A stretch of 14,420 nucleotides of DNA from E44-bin89 sp034409565 (lineage in GTDB: Bacteria > Chloroflexota > Dehalococcoidia > Dehalococcoidales > RBG-16-60-22): contig DAOUMS010000025.1 of the NCBI GenBank assembly GCA_034409565.1, positions 1-14,420 on the forward strand. Reading direction: 5' to 3'. Position numbers and translations under genes: made by a program. This document shows positions 5,504 to 13,313 of this stretch, one piece after another; position 1 is the stretch's first letter, and each line of letters opens with the position of its first letter. The notes beneath the pieces are model-generated. The model was not told the DNA's origin, searched no databases, and saw nothing but the letters and a program-made list of their open reading frames with translations.

Positions 5504-6520
5504 ATGATTAAAGAAGCCATAAATACTCTGGTTTCAGGCAGCTCACTGAGCTTTGAGCAGTCGGCGGCGGTGATGGCGGAGATAATGGGCGGGGAAGCAA
5601 CGCCGGCCCAGATTGCCGCCTTTATCACGTCGCTGCGCATTAAAGGGGAAACAGTGGACGAAATCGCCGGTCTGGCCAGTGTCATGCGGGAAAAAGCCGT
5701 CCCGGTGAAGGCAACGCCGCCCCTAATAGACACCTGCGGCACCGGCGGTGATAATTCCGCCACCATCAATATCTCCACCGCCGCCGCTTTTGTGGTCGCC
5801 GGGGCTGGTCTCAGGGTTGCCAAGCACGGCAACCGCGCCATGACCAGCAAATGTGGCAGCGCCGATGTCCTCGAAGCGCTTGGGGTTAAAATCGACCTCA
5901 ATGCTGAGGCCGTTGCCCAATGTCTGGAAAAGGTCGGCATCGGCTTCATGTTTGCCCCTCTCTTCCACCCGGCGATGAAACACGCCGCCGGCCCACGACG
6001 GGAAATCGGCATCAGGACGGTGTTCAATGTCCTCGGGCCGTTGACCAACCCCGCCCGCGCCGGGTTCCAGGTGATTGGTGTGCCCAGCCAGGAACTGGGC
6101 CAGAAAATCGCCGCTGTGCTGCACCGGCTGGGCACGAAACACTCGCTGGTAGTCCATAGCCTGGATGGCATGGACGAACTCTCCATAAGCGGAAAGTCCG
6201 TTTTCTGGGAGGTCAATGAGCAGGGTGTCCTGCCCACGGCCGAAGTGGAACCCGCTGACTTTGGCCTCAAAAAAACCGGCATATCGGAAATCAAAGGAGG
6301 GACTCCAGAGGAAAACGCCAGCATACTGCACCACATCCTCAGTGGCCAGAAGGGGCCCGCGCGTGACGTGGTGGCACTGAATGCCGCTGCCGCCCTCTAT
6401 GCCGGCGAGCGCGTTCCCGACCTGAAAGAAGGGGTACGCCTTGCCGAAAGCACTATTGATAGCGGCCAGGCTGCAGAAAAACTTGAAGCTTTGATTAAAC
6501 TGAGCCATAAGCTGGGATAA
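5504..6520 (+). CDS. trpD: Anthranilate phosphoribosyltransferase (TrpD)
   Basis: Joins anthranilate and PRPP to give phosphoribosyl-anthranilate, the second step of the pathway. ATG 5504 follows GGGAGG (5489-5494), which lies inside the trpG end; the gap to the trpG stop is 4 bases. The 338 residues match the family length. An N-terminal helical domain is followed by the PRPP-binding motif DTCGTGGDNSATINIST (76-92). Next come KHGNRAMTSKCGSADVLE (107-124) and the anthranilate/PRPP region HPAMKHAAGPRREIGIRT (155-172) with NVLGPLTNP (175-183). All signature residues are present and there is no sign of truncation. The related thymidine/pyrimidine phosphorylases and ybiB-type paralogs are excluded by the operon context and intact GTGGD motif. 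Confidence 0.96.
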   Translation: MIKEAINTLVSGSSLSFEQSAAVMAEIMGGEATPAQIAAFITSLRIKGETVDEIAGLASVMREKAVPVKATPPLIDTCGTGGDNSATINISTAAAFVVAGAGLRVAKHGNRAMTSKCGSADVLEALGVKIDLNAEAVAQCLEKVGIGFMFAPLFHPAMKHAAGPRREIGIRTVFNVLGPLTNPARAGFQVIGVPSQELGQKIAAVLHRLGTKHSLVVHSLDGMDELSISGKSVFWEVNEQGVLPTAEVEPADFGLKKTGISEIKGGTPEENASILHHILSGQKGPARDVVALNAAAALYAGERVPDLKEGVRLAESTIDSGQAAEKLEALIKLSHKLG

Positions 6521-6528
6521 ATACTATC

Positions 6529-7296
6529 ATGCTGGACAAAATTGTGGCTGATAAAAAAGAAGAGGTCAGGCAGCAGAAGAAAGCGGTGCCGGTGTCCGCA
6601 CTGCAAGCACGTATTGCCCAGCGCACGAAGACACGGGACTTTGCCGCAGCACTGAAAGGGAGCAGCATCAGCCTTGTTGCCGAGGTGAAAAAGGCGTCGC
6701 CCTCAAGGGGTGTCCTCCGCCCCGATTTCGACCCCACAGCATTGGCCAGGACTTATGCCGATAACGGTGCCGCCGCCATCTCGGTGCTGACGGAAAAGAA
6801 ATATTTTGGCGGCCAGATGGAACACCTGGCTGAAATCAGGGAAGCAGTGACAATACCGCTCTTGAGGAAAGACTTCATCTTTGACCCCTACCAGGTCTAC
6901 GAGTCCCGAGCTTACGGCGCCGATGCCCTGCTGCTCATCACAGCCATACTGGCGCAGGAACCGCTCGCTGAACTTTTGACGCTGAGTCATGAACTCGGCC
7001 TTAACTGCCTGGTGGAGGTACACAACGAGAGCGAGGTCGAGAAGGCGCTGCGCAGCGGTGCGCAAATCATCGGCATCAATAACCGCGACCTTAAAACCTT
7101 TAAAATCGATATCAGTACCACACCACGGCTGCGCAAGCTGATGCCGGAAGACAAGCTCGTGGTCAGCGAGAGTGGTATAAGTAGCCGCAGGCATATTGAA
7201 GATTTGAAAAAGTGGGGAGTCAACGCGGCACTGGTGGGTGAAGCGCTGCTCACAGCCAGTGATATTGCCGCCAAGGTGAGAGAGCTGGCAAAATGA
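6529..7296 (+). CDS. trpC: Indole-3-glycerol phosphate synthase (TrpC)
   Basis: Closes the ring of 1-(carboxyphenylamino)-deoxyribulose phosphate to indole-3-glycerol phosphate, the fourth step. It has 255 residues and a single (beta/alpha)8 barrel, so it is monofunctional and not fused to TrpF. Family residues are in place: Glu52 and Lys54 in AEVKKASPSRG (51-61), Lys114 in LLRKDF (111-116), Glu163 in LVEVHNE (161-167), Asn184 in GINNRDL (182-188), and SESGI (213-217). The start at 6529 is 8 bases after trpD with no clear Shine-Dalgarno sequence, so translation probably depends on re-initiation from trpD. Its TGA overlaps the ATG of trpF by four bases (ATGA), a tight coupling. Confidence 0.95.
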   Translation: MLDKIVADKKEEVRQQKKAVPVSALQARIAQRTKTRDFAAALKGSSISLVAEVKKASPSRGVLRPDFDPTALARTYADNGAAAISVLTEKKYFGGQMEHLAEIREAVTIPLLRKDFIFDPYQVYESRAYGADALLLITAILAQEPLAELLTLSHELGLNCLVEVHNESEVEKALRSGAQIIGINNRDLKTFKIDISTTPRLRKLMPEDKLVVSESGISSRRHIEDLKKWGVNAALVGEALLTASDIAAKVRELAK

Positions 7297-7958
7297 CTTA
7301 TATCAAAATTTGCGGCATCAAGGAGGCAGAGCACGCTCTGGCCGCCGCCAAAGCGGGGGCGGACTTCATCGGGCTGGTGTTTGCGCCCAGCCCACGGCGC
7401 ATCAACCTGGAGCAAGCCCGAAAGATAGCTCTGGCGGTGAAAAACAGCGGCTATGCCACGGAGGTGGTCGGTGTCTTTGTCAATTTTCATGCGGCCACAG
7501 TAAACGGCATCGCGGATAACTGCTATCTGGACAGGGTGCAGTTGAGCGGCGACGAGTCCTGGGAGTACTGCCATGATATTGCCCGGCCGGTAATAAAAAC
7601 CGTCAGGTTGAAACGGGGCCAGAGCGCGTCGGAGGCCAGCGCCTATCTGGCAGAAGGGGCAAAGGTGCTGTCCCGGCAGAAATTTAACTTTCTTCTTGAC
7701 GCCCAGGTCAGGGGCAAGTACGGTGGGACTGGAAAAGTGCTCGACTGGAATCTGGCCGGGCAGGTGGCCAGGGAATATCCGGTGTTCCTGGCCGGCGGCC
7801 TTACCCCGGAGAACGTCACCCAGGCACTGAAAAAGGTAGCCTCCTGGGGTGTTGATGTATCATCCGGGGTGGAGGTGGGCGGGGCAAAGCATATCGCCCG
7901 AATCAGGGCCTTTATCGAGTCGGTAAGGAGGTTTGATGAGTATGGCAAACAGGCCTGA
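7293..7958 (+). CDS. trpF: Phosphoribosylanthranilate isomerase (TrpF)
   Basis: Amadori isomerase that converts phosphoribosyl-anthranilate to the deoxyribulose phosphate used by TrpC. The general base Cys7 lies in IKICGIK (4-10) and the general acid Asp136 in FLLDAQV (133-139). Phosphate-binding and barrel motifs follow: GGTGKVLDW (144-152), FLAGGLTPENV (165-175) and GVDVSSGVE (186-194). At 221 residues it is a little longer than the common 200-210, because of a short C-terminal extension after the last barrel helix. It overlaps trpC by four bases at its start and trpB by 23 bases at its end. The AAGGAGG serving trpB lies within its last codons. Confidence 0.95.
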   Translation: MTYIKICGIKEAEHALAAAKAGADFIGLVFAPSPRRINLEQARKIALAVKNSGYATEVVGVFVNFHAATVNGIADNCYLDRVQLSGDESWEYCHDIARPVIKTVRLKRGQSASEASAYLAEGAKVLSRQKFNFLLDAQVRGKYGGTGKVLDWNLAGQVAREYPVFLAGGLTPENVTQALKKVASWGVDVSSGVEVGGAKHIARIRAFIESVRRFDEYGKQA

Positions 7959-9135
7959 TACCCGTGGTTACTTCGGCGATTACGGCGGCCGGTTCGTCCC
8001 GGAAACTTTGATGGCGGCCCTCGATGAGCTTGAGCGCGCCTACCACAAGGCCAGCACCGATGACAGCTTTCAGGACGAGTTTCAGCACCTCTGCCGCGAG
8101 TATATTGGCCGGCCCACCCCATTATATTATGCCCGCCAGCTATCCGAGCAGATTGGCGGCGCGGTCATCTTATTGAAGAGAGAGGACCTAGCCCACACCG
8201 GGGCCCACAAGATAAATAACGCGGTGGGGCAGGCGCTACTGGCCCGGCGCATGGGGAAAAAGCGGGTGATTGCCGAGACCGGCGCCGGACAGCATGGCGT
8301 GGCCGTGGCCGCCGCCTGTGCTCTGCTCGGCCTGAAGGCCATTGTCTATATGGGCGAGGTGGACATCGAGCGGCAGTCGCCCAATGTCCACCGCATGAAG
8401 CTGATGGGTGCCGAGGTGCGCAGCGTAGCCTCCGGCAGTCGCACCCTCAAAGACGCCATCAATGAAGCCATACGCGACTGGGTCACCAACGTGGGTGACA
8501 CCTATTACCTGCTCGGCTCGGTGGTCGGCCCCCACCCCTACCCTTCAATGGTCCGCGATTTTCAGTCGGTCATCGGGCAGGAGACAAGAGAGCAGATGCT
8601 GGCAGAGTATAAGCGCCTGCCCGACTATCTGGTGGCCTGCGTTGGCGGGGGCAGCAACAGCCTCGGCCTCTTTCATCCCTTTTTCAATGATAAAGAAGTG
8701 GCCTTTATCGGTGTCGAGGCCGCCGGTCGTGGCCTGACAACGAAACAGCATGCCGCCCCGCTGGCGGCGGGGGAGGTTGGCATTCTGCATGGGGCCAAGT
8801 CTTACCTCCTAGCAGATGATGATGGTCAGATACGGGAGACTCACAGCATCGCTCCCGGACTTGACTACCCCGGCGTGGGGCCGGAGCACAGCTACTACAA
8901 AGACATCGGCCGTGCCCGCTACGTCGCGGTTACCGACGAGCAGGCGGTGGAGGGTTTCGGACGGCTGTGTGCCACGGAAGGTATCATCCCGGCCCTGGAA
9001 TCCGCCCACGCCATCTACCATGGCGCCAGAATGGCGTCCGAACTGCCCGCCGATAAAATCATCGTGGTCAATCTGTCCGGCCGCGGCGATAAAGACCTGG
9101 AAATAGTCGCCAGATTCATGGATAAGAAATCATGA
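7936..9135 (+). CDS. trpB: Tryptophan synthase beta chain (TrpB)
   Basis: PLP enzyme that condenses indole, channelled from TrpA, with serine to give tryptophan. AAGGAGG (7925-7931) serves the start. ATG 7936 (399 residues) has a 4-base spacer and ATG 7942, two codons later, a 10-base spacer; a TTG at 7933 is too close. The PLP lysine is Lys92 in HTGAHKIN (87-94). AETGAGQHGVA marks the substrate carboxylate loop and CVGGGSNSLGLFHPF the PLP phosphate site. SIAPGLDYPGVGPEHSYYKD and the end motif VNLSGRGDKD are typical of the TrpB1 type that pairs with TrpA. It overlaps trpF by 23 bases and trpA by four (ATGA), matching the stable alpha2-beta2 complex of the products. Confidence 0.97.
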   Translation: MSMANRPDTRGYFGDYGGRFVPETLMAALDELERAYHKASTDDSFQDEFQHLCREYIGRPTPLYYARQLSEQIGGAVILLKREDLAHTGAHKINNAVGQALLARRMGKKRVIAETGAGQHGVAVAAACALLGLKAIVYMGEVDIERQSPNVHRMKLMGAEVRSVASGSRTLKDAINEAIRDWVTNVGDTYYLLGSVVGPHPYPSMVRDFQSVIGQETREQMLAEYKRLPDYLVACVGGGSNSLGLFHPFFNDKEVAFIGVEAAGRGLTTKQHAAPLAAGEVGILHGAKSYLLADDDGQIRETHSIAPGLDYPGVGPEHSYYKDIGRARYVAVTDEQAVEGFGRLCATEGIIPALESAHAIYHGARMASELPADKIIVVNLSGRGDKDLEIVARFMDKKS

Positions 9136-9911
9136 GCCAGATTGCGGCTGCCTTTAAACCGGATTACAAAGCGCTGATTGCCTACCTGACGGTTGGCTAT
9201 CCCGACCTTGAGGCCACCAGAAAAGCCGCCATTGCGCTGGCTAATAACGGCGCTGACATCATCGAGCTGGGCATCCCCTTCTCCGACCCCCTAGCCGATG
9301 GCACCACCATTCAGAAGGCCAGCCACCAAGCGCTCCAGAGCGGCGTTACCCTGCAAACGTGCTTTGAAATGGCGGGGAAATTACATCAGGAAATCGCCAC
9401 GCCGCTGGTCTTCATGACCTACTATAATCCCGTGTACAACTTCGGCCTCGATGCTTTTTGCCGAAAATGCGCTGCCGTCGGCGTGAGCGGCTTGATTGTG
9501 CCCGATTTACCGCCGGAAGAAGGTCGGGAGCTGGAAGCCATCACCCGTAAATCCAAACTTGACCTCATCTACCTGCTCGCCCCCACCAGCCATGCTGACC
9601 GTATCAAACTGGTGGCGAAGCGGTCTCAGGGATTTATCTATCTGGTCTCGGTGACCGGCGTTACCGGTGCCAGAGACAGCCTGCCCGATAACCTAGGGGC
9701 ATTTATCACCCGGGTCAGAAAGGTTACTGACAAACCGCTCTGTATTGGCTTTGGCATCTCCACGGCGGAACAGGCAAGGCAGATTGCCAGCATAGCCGAC
9801 GGGGTGATTGTGGGCAGCCGCATAATTCAGTTGATTGAGGCCGATAATTCTATGTCGGCGCTGACCGACTTCACCCGGCAGTTAAGACAGGCGCTCAATC
9901 TATCGGCCTGA
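9132..9911 (+). CDS. trpA: Tryptophan synthase alpha chain (TrpA)
   Basis: Cleaves indole-3-glycerol phosphate to indole and glyceraldehyde-3-phosphate and passes indole to TrpB. The start ATG shares four bases with the trpB stop. There is only a weak ribosome binding site, so translation is probably coupled. The catalytic residues are Glu45 in IELGIPF (44-50) and Asp56 in DPLADG (52-57). Further signatures are LIAYLTVGYPD (15-25), GLIVPDLPPEEG, YLVSVTGVTGAR and GFGIST before VIVGSRII at the phosphate site. The 259 residues are a standard length. It is the last gene of the operon. Only 34 bases separate it from a convergent gene, and I see no hairpin terminator there. Confidence 0.96.
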   Translation: MSQIAAAFKPDYKALIAYLTVGYPDLEATRKAAIALANNGADIIELGIPFSDPLADGTTIQKASHQALQSGVTLQTCFEMAGKLHQEIATPLVFMTYYNPVYNFGLDAFCRKCAAVGVSGLIVPDLPPEEGRELEAITRKSKLDLIYLLAPTSHADRIKLVAKRSQGFIYLVSVTGVTGARDSLPDNLGAFITRVRKVTDKPLCIGFGISTAEQARQIASIADGVIVGSRIIQLIEADNSMSALTDFTRQLRQALNLSA

Positions 9912-9945
9912 TTCCTTTCCCAACACAGCGGTATTCCGGCCACCA

Positions 9946-10629
9946 TCACGAGCTCTTCGCCCTCAACTCTGCCCCCATGATGTCCAGAAACCAGTGTTCG
10001 TCCCGGAATACCTTTCTGGCTTCCGTGATTTCCAGTCGCTCCTGGAACAGAGGACCATCAACCACCAGGGTATGGTACTCCCCGACTTCACCGCAGGGAG
10101 TAATATTCTGAATCTTGCCCAGTTCCTTTATACCGGCGTAAAAGTCCATGTCTATGCTCCGCCCCAGCCACTCCTTGCCGAGCCTGTCTGCCCTGATGGC
10201 AATGATAACTGCCCTGAACCCCGAACTGATGAAGTCTCGCAATATTTCATCCTGACTTTCCCCCCAGAGTGGCTGGTGTGCCGTGATACCAGCTTCCCGG
10301 CATACCCTTTCCACCCACTCCCGATGCTCCTCAAGGTCAATGTCACCAAAGACACCACCTTCAATGCCCTCCTGTTTTAATTCGCCGACCATTTTTTTAA
10401 ATTCAGCTTCATAGCTCTGCCAGGTGGCTGGCCGCTGCACCAGTGGCACGCCCATTGCCTGCGCCTGCATCTTCAGTATCCTGGCTGACAGGCCGTGGGT
10501 GCGCGAGCGTGTCCCGTCCTCCGTTACCATATTGGCCAGATAGCTGACCTCCAGTCCGACTTTCCGGGCACGGTAACAGGCAAGGCTGCTCTCCTTGCCT
10601 CCGCTCCATGACACAAAAACCTTGCTCAA
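9946..10629 (-). CDS. Dph6-like ATP pyrophosphatase (diphthine-ammonia ligase family), bacterial role unknown
   Basis: The N-terminus carries the ATP-PPase P-loop variant SWSGGKESS (residues 7-15; most relatives have SGGKDS). GVFGDID and the C-terminal CGEVGEYHTLVVDGPLF identify the Dph6/MJ0570-type family, which in eukaryotes and archaea amidates diphthine on elongation factor 2. Bacteria lack diphthamide, so the substrate here is unknown. A GTG at 10635 opens the frame, but GGAGG (minus strand, 10641-10637) lies only one base before it. The TTG at 10629 has a 7-base spacer and gives the family-like start MSKVFVSWSGG, so I prefer it (227 residues). The gene is convergent with trpA and divergent from the SDR gene. 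It is probably a single-gene unit. Confidence 0.85.
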   Translation of the reverse strand: MSKVFVSWSGGKESSLACYRARKVGLEVSYLANMVTEDGTRSRTHGLSARILKMQAQAMGVPLVQRPATWQSYEAEFKKMVGELKQEGIEGGVFGDIDLEEHREWVERVCREAGITAHQPLWGESQDEILRDFISSGFRAVIIAIRADRLGKEWLGRSIDMDFYAGIKELGKIQNITPCGEVGEYHTLVVDGPLFQERLEITEARKVFRDEHWFLDIMGAELRAKSS

Positions 10630-10792
10630 TTCCACTCCTCCACCGATATTGAAAATTTAAAAACCCCTGCTACAGCGCGGGGAAATAATCACTCCGTATT
10701 TTTTAAGCATAACTTACTACATTTCAGGCAGACGATACAATGGTTCACCAGCAACACAAAACAAAGCTATACGGGACAAAAAATTACCCGGG

Positions 10793-10822
10793 TTGATGAA
10801 AAAAGTTCAACCGTGGTATAGT
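10793..10822 (+). promoter_or_regulatory. Candidate promoter of the SDR gene
   Basis: TTGATG (10793-10798) and TATAGT (10817-10822) are 18 bases apart, placing the start of transcription about 60 bases before the SDR start codon. The remainder of 10636-10888 is AT-rich and shows no gene; the promoter of the divergent minus-strand gene must also lie there. Confidence 0.5.
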
Positions 10823-10888
10823 GTGCTGCATTTACACGCCTCAATATTTAAGCATGATGGCTAACACCTTTCGGGAAAGGAGTAAATA

Positions 10889-11644
10889 ATGAGATTAGCA
10901 AACAAGGTTGCCATAATAACTGGAGGGAGTCGGGGTATAGGCAGAGCCGTTGCCCTGTCCTTCGCCCGGGAGGGGGCCAGAGTGGCTGTTGTCGGCAGAG
11001 ATAAAACCCGCTGTAACGAGGTAGTAAACCAAATCCTGAAAAGCGGCGGCCAGGCGCTCGCTGTTCCGGCTGATGTGTCCCGTGAAACCGACGTTGCCGG
11101 AATGGTCGAGCAAACGAAGGACAAATTTCAACGCGTGGATATTCTGGTGAACAGTGCCGCGGTAAACCTGCCCTACCGGGCAGTAACCGAGCTGAGCCTG
11201 GACGAATGGAACTGGGTAATCGGCGTTAACTTAACCGGCACGTTTCTTTGCTGCCGGGCGGTGCTGCCGCAGATGATTGCCCGGCGCTCTGGTAAAATAA
11301 TCAATCTCGCATCACTCGGCGGGCGGATTGGGGCACCCGGCAGGACCCCTTACAGGTCCTCCAAAGCCGCCGTTATCCATTTCACCGCCTGTCTTGCCGC
11401 CGAGGTAAAAGAGTTCGACATCGACGTGAATGCCATTTGCCCCGGAGCCGTGGAAACGGATATGCTCCGCGAAATCACCGGTGGCCAGATGCCCGCACAT
11501 GCCATGCCCCCGGAAGATATTGCTGCGGTGGCGGTATTTCTGGCTTCTGATGAGAGCCGGGCCATAACCGGTACGGCTATTGATGCCTTTGGTCGCGGCA
11601 ACCCCCTGTTTGGCGCATCACCCTCGGTTCCCCGACCGAAATGA
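10889..11644 (+). CDS. Short-chain dehydrogenase/reductase (classical SDR)
   Basis: NAD(P)-dependent oxidoreductase with a Rossmann fold. ATG 10889 follows AAAGGAG with good spacing; the product has 251 residues, the usual length. The cofactor loop TGGSRGIG is at 11-18, and Arg37-Asp38 after beta-2 make NADP a reasonable guess. NSAA (88-91) replaces the usual NNAG. The catalytic tetrad is complete: Asn114, Ser142, Tyr155 and Lys159 (YRSSK). NAICPGAVETDM follows, as in FabG-like enzymes. The C-terminus (GRGNPLFGASPSVPRPK) differs from typical FabG endings, so a 3-oxoacyl-ACP reductase role is not claimed. It has its own promoter. The downstream arsR starts from a separate promoter, so a link with arsenic is not implied. 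The substrate is unknown. Confidence 0.9.
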   Translation: MRLANKVAIITGGSRGIGRAVALSFAREGARVAVVGRDKTRCNEVVNQILKSGGQALAVPADVSRETDVAGMVEQTKDKFQRVDILVNSAAVNLPYRAVTELSLDEWNWVIGVNLTGTFLCCRAVLPQMIARRSGKIINLASLGGRIGAPGRTPYRSSKAAVIHFTACLAAEVKEFDIDVNAICPGAVETDMLREITGGQMPAHAMPPEDIAAVAVFLASDESRAITGTAIDAFGRGNPLFGASPSVPRPK

Positions 11645-11683
11645 GTAAACCGGCTGCTCGTTGCCGCTAGCCTGACTGCAGGT

Positions 11684-11712
11684 TTGACAGGGGTGGGGAT
11701 TTACTGTAAACT
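11684..11712 (+). promoter_or_regulatory. Promoter of arsR
   Basis: TTGACA (11684-11689), a perfect -35, and TAAACT (11707-11712) are spaced exactly 17 bases apart. The predicted transcription start, near 11719, falls at the left edge of the palindromic operator candidate. Confidence 0.65.
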
Positions 11713-11717
11713 ATAAG

Positions 11718-11735
11718 CGTAAATGCGCATATAGG
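11718..11735 (+). promoter_or_regulatory. Candidate ArsR operator, arsR copy
   Basis: An 18-bp imperfect palindrome, CGTAAATGCGCATATAGG, with 7 of 9 positions paired and the perfect core ATGCGCAT (11723-11730). It lies immediately downstream of the arsR -10. The same core recurs before acr3. ArsR-family repressors bind such inverted repeats over promoters and are released by As(III). Confidence 0.6.
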
Positions 11736-11743
11736 ATAAAACT

Positions 11744-12118
11744 GTGAGAGACACCATCAAAGCCTTCAAGGCCTTTTCCGATGAGACCAGGCTCAGGATA
11801 CTGAATATCTTGCTGGAGCGGGAATGCTGTGTCTGCGAGGTTATGCAGGCACTGGATATCTCCCAGACGAGAGCTTCACGCAACCTCGCGGCGCTGCATG
11901 ATGCCGGCTTCCTCAAGCTGAAGAAAGAAGGCCTGTGGTCAATTTACGCCGTTGACCGGGAGGGAATGAAAGGCCACCTGAGCGACATGGTAACCGCCGT
12001 GACCAAAGCCCTACAGGGGAACAAGGTGGTTAAGCTGGACCGCGAGCGACTGAGAAAAGCGGAGCGGGTGGGGCCGGGCTGTGCGGAAAGAATTCGTGGC
12101 GCAAAGACAGGCCAATAA
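11744..12118 (+). CDS. arsR: ArsR-family arsenite-responsive repressor
   Basis: Winged-helix repressor that leaves DNA on binding As(III)/Sb(III). The start is GTG 11744, with AGGA at about 11733-11736; 124 residues. The metal-site motif ECCVCEV (27-33) gives Cys29 and Cys31, matching the CxC of E. coli ArsR (ELCVCDL), with an extra Cys28 that could be the third sulfur ligand. The DNA-recognition helix follows (ISQTRASRNLAALHDAGFL, 39-57), then the wing (LKKEGLWSIYAV, 59-70). A basic C-terminal extension, about 25 residues long, contains another Cys before the end. The direct neighbour acr3 and the shared palindrome support an arsenic role and autoregulation. No arsC reductase is present in the window. 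Confidence 0.93.
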   Translation: MRDTIKAFKAFSDETRLRILNILLERECCVCEVMQALDISQTRASRNLAALHDAGFLKLKKEGLWSIYAVDREGMKGHLSDMVTAVTKALQGNKVVKLDRERLRKAERVGPGCAERIRGAKTGQ

Positions 12119-12137
12119 TTTTTTTGCTTAATATATG

Positions 12138-12155
12138 CTTTGATGCGCATAAAAG
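12138..12155 (+). promoter_or_regulatory. Candidate ArsR operator, acr3 copy
   Basis: An 18-bp palindrome, CTTTGATGCGCATAAAAG, with 8 of 9 positions paired, centred on the core ATGCGCAT (12143-12150) seen before arsR. It overlaps the ribosome binding site of acr3. A weak -35/-10 pair (TTGCTT 12124-12129, CATAAA 12148-12153) is possible, so acr3 may have its own repressed promoter. Confidence 0.55.
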
Positions 12156-12160
12156 GAAAT

Positions 12161-13219
12161 ATGAGCACCGAATTGGAAACTGTCACCCGACGACTCTCGT
12201 TTCTGGACCGCTTCTTAACGCTGTGGATATTCCTGGCCATGGGCTTCGGGGTGGGGCTCGGTTACTTCGTGCCACGGGTCGCTGATTTCATAGGTTACTT
12301 TCAGGTGGACACCACCTCCATTCCCATCGCCATCGGGCTAATCCTGATGATGTACCCACCACTGGCCAAAGTGAGATACGAAGAACTAGGGCAGGTATTC
12401 CGCAACTGGCGCGTGCTGGGGCTCTCGCTGGTGCAGAACTGGGTCATCGGCCCGGTGCTCATGTTCTTTCTGGCCATTCTCTTCCTCGGCTTTCTATGGC
12501 CGCATCCTGATTACATGGTGGGCCTGATTATGATCGGGCTGGCACGCTGCATCGCCATGGTTATTGTCTGGAATGAGCTGGCTCACGGCGACCACGAGTA
12601 CGCTGCTGGTCTGGTGGCTTTTAATTCCATCTTTCAGATTCTCTTCTATTCAGTATATGCTTACGTCTTCATCACCATACTGCCCGGCTGGTTCGGCCTG
12701 GAAGGCTCCACGGTGGAGGTCACCATGGGCGATATTGCCAAGAGCGTGTTCATTTACCTGGGTATCCCCTTCTTCGGTGGCATGCTCACCCGCTTTACCC
12801 TCATCAAGGCAAAAGGGCGCGAGTGGTATGATGGCAAGTTTATCCCCAGGATAAGCCCGATAACCCTGGCGGCACTTCTTTTCACCATCGTGGTGATGTT
12901 TTCGCTGAAAGGCGAGCTTATTGTCCAAATCCCCTTAGACGTCGTCCGCATTGCCATACCTCTCCTTATCTACTTTATCGTCGTGTTCCTCATCTCATTC
13001 TACATGGGCAGGAAAATCGGCGCTGACTACCCGGTGACCACCACCATCGCTTTCACCGCCGCCAGCAATAACTTCGAGCTGGCCATTGCGGTGGCGGTGG
13101 CCGTGTTTGGCATTGGTTCCGGGCAGGCGTTCGCCGCCGTCATTGGCCCGCTGGTCGAGGTACCGGTGCTCATCAGCCTGGTGAATGTCGCCTTCTACTT
13201 CAGAAGGAAGTTCTTTTAA
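12161..13219 (+). CDS. acr3: Arsenite efflux permease of the Acr3 family
   Basis: Exports As(III) from the cytoplasm using the ion gradient. About ten hydrophobic segments fill the 352 residues, the family's usual length. The conserved Cys130 in GLARCIAMVIVWNELA (127-141) and Glu306 in ASNNFELAIA (301-310) match the two residues known to be essential in characterised Acr3 proteins. The ending GPLVEVPVLISLVNVAF (329-345) is also typical. ATG 12161 follows AAGGA (12153-12157). An in-frame ATG at 12143 would lie inside the palindrome, with no ribosome binding site, and is less likely. It lies 42 bases after arsR. In ars operons the permease follows the repressor, and an arsC reductase is often nearby but is not seen here. 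Confidence 0.96.
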   Translation: MSTELETVTRRLSFLDRFLTLWIFLAMGFGVGLGYFVPRVADFIGYFQVDTTSIPIAIGLILMMYPPLAKVRYEELGQVFRNWRVLGLSLVQNWVIGPVLMFFLAILFLGFLWPHPDYMVGLIMIGLARCIAMVIVWNELAHGDHEYAAGLVAFNSIFQILFYSVYAYVFITILPGWFGLEGSTVEVTMGDIAKSVFIYLGIPFFGGMLTRFTLIKAKGREWYDGKFIPRISPITLAALLFTIVVMFSLKGELIVQIPLDVVRIAIPLLIYFIVVFLISFYMGRKIGADYPVTTTIAFTAASNNFELAIAVAVAVFGIGSGQAFAAVIGPLVEVPVLISLVNVAFYFRRKFF

Positions 13220-13313
13220 GGCCGATCTCACCGGCAAGACACAGATTTCTGGTCAGTATCTCTTTTATTCAGTACCCCGGTTGACCTGCCCCCATCTTAA
13301 TCCATTGTTATCA

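Noticed and set aside
5467..6336. Long open frame (289 codons) on the minus strand opposite trpD
   Set aside because: It is a mirror of the GC-rich codon pattern of trpD, has low-complexity Ser/Pro/Ala-rich content, no ribosome binding site and no recognisable motif. The same holds for the other minus-strand frames under the trp genes.
12143..12160. Upstream ATG start for acr3 (six extra residues)
   Set aside because: It would begin inside the palindrome with no ribosome binding site. ATG 12161 has AAGGA just before it and gives the usual family N-terminus.
13220..13260. Possible terminator after acr3
   Set aside because: GCCG/CGGC near 13221 forms only a four-base stem and is not followed by a T-run.
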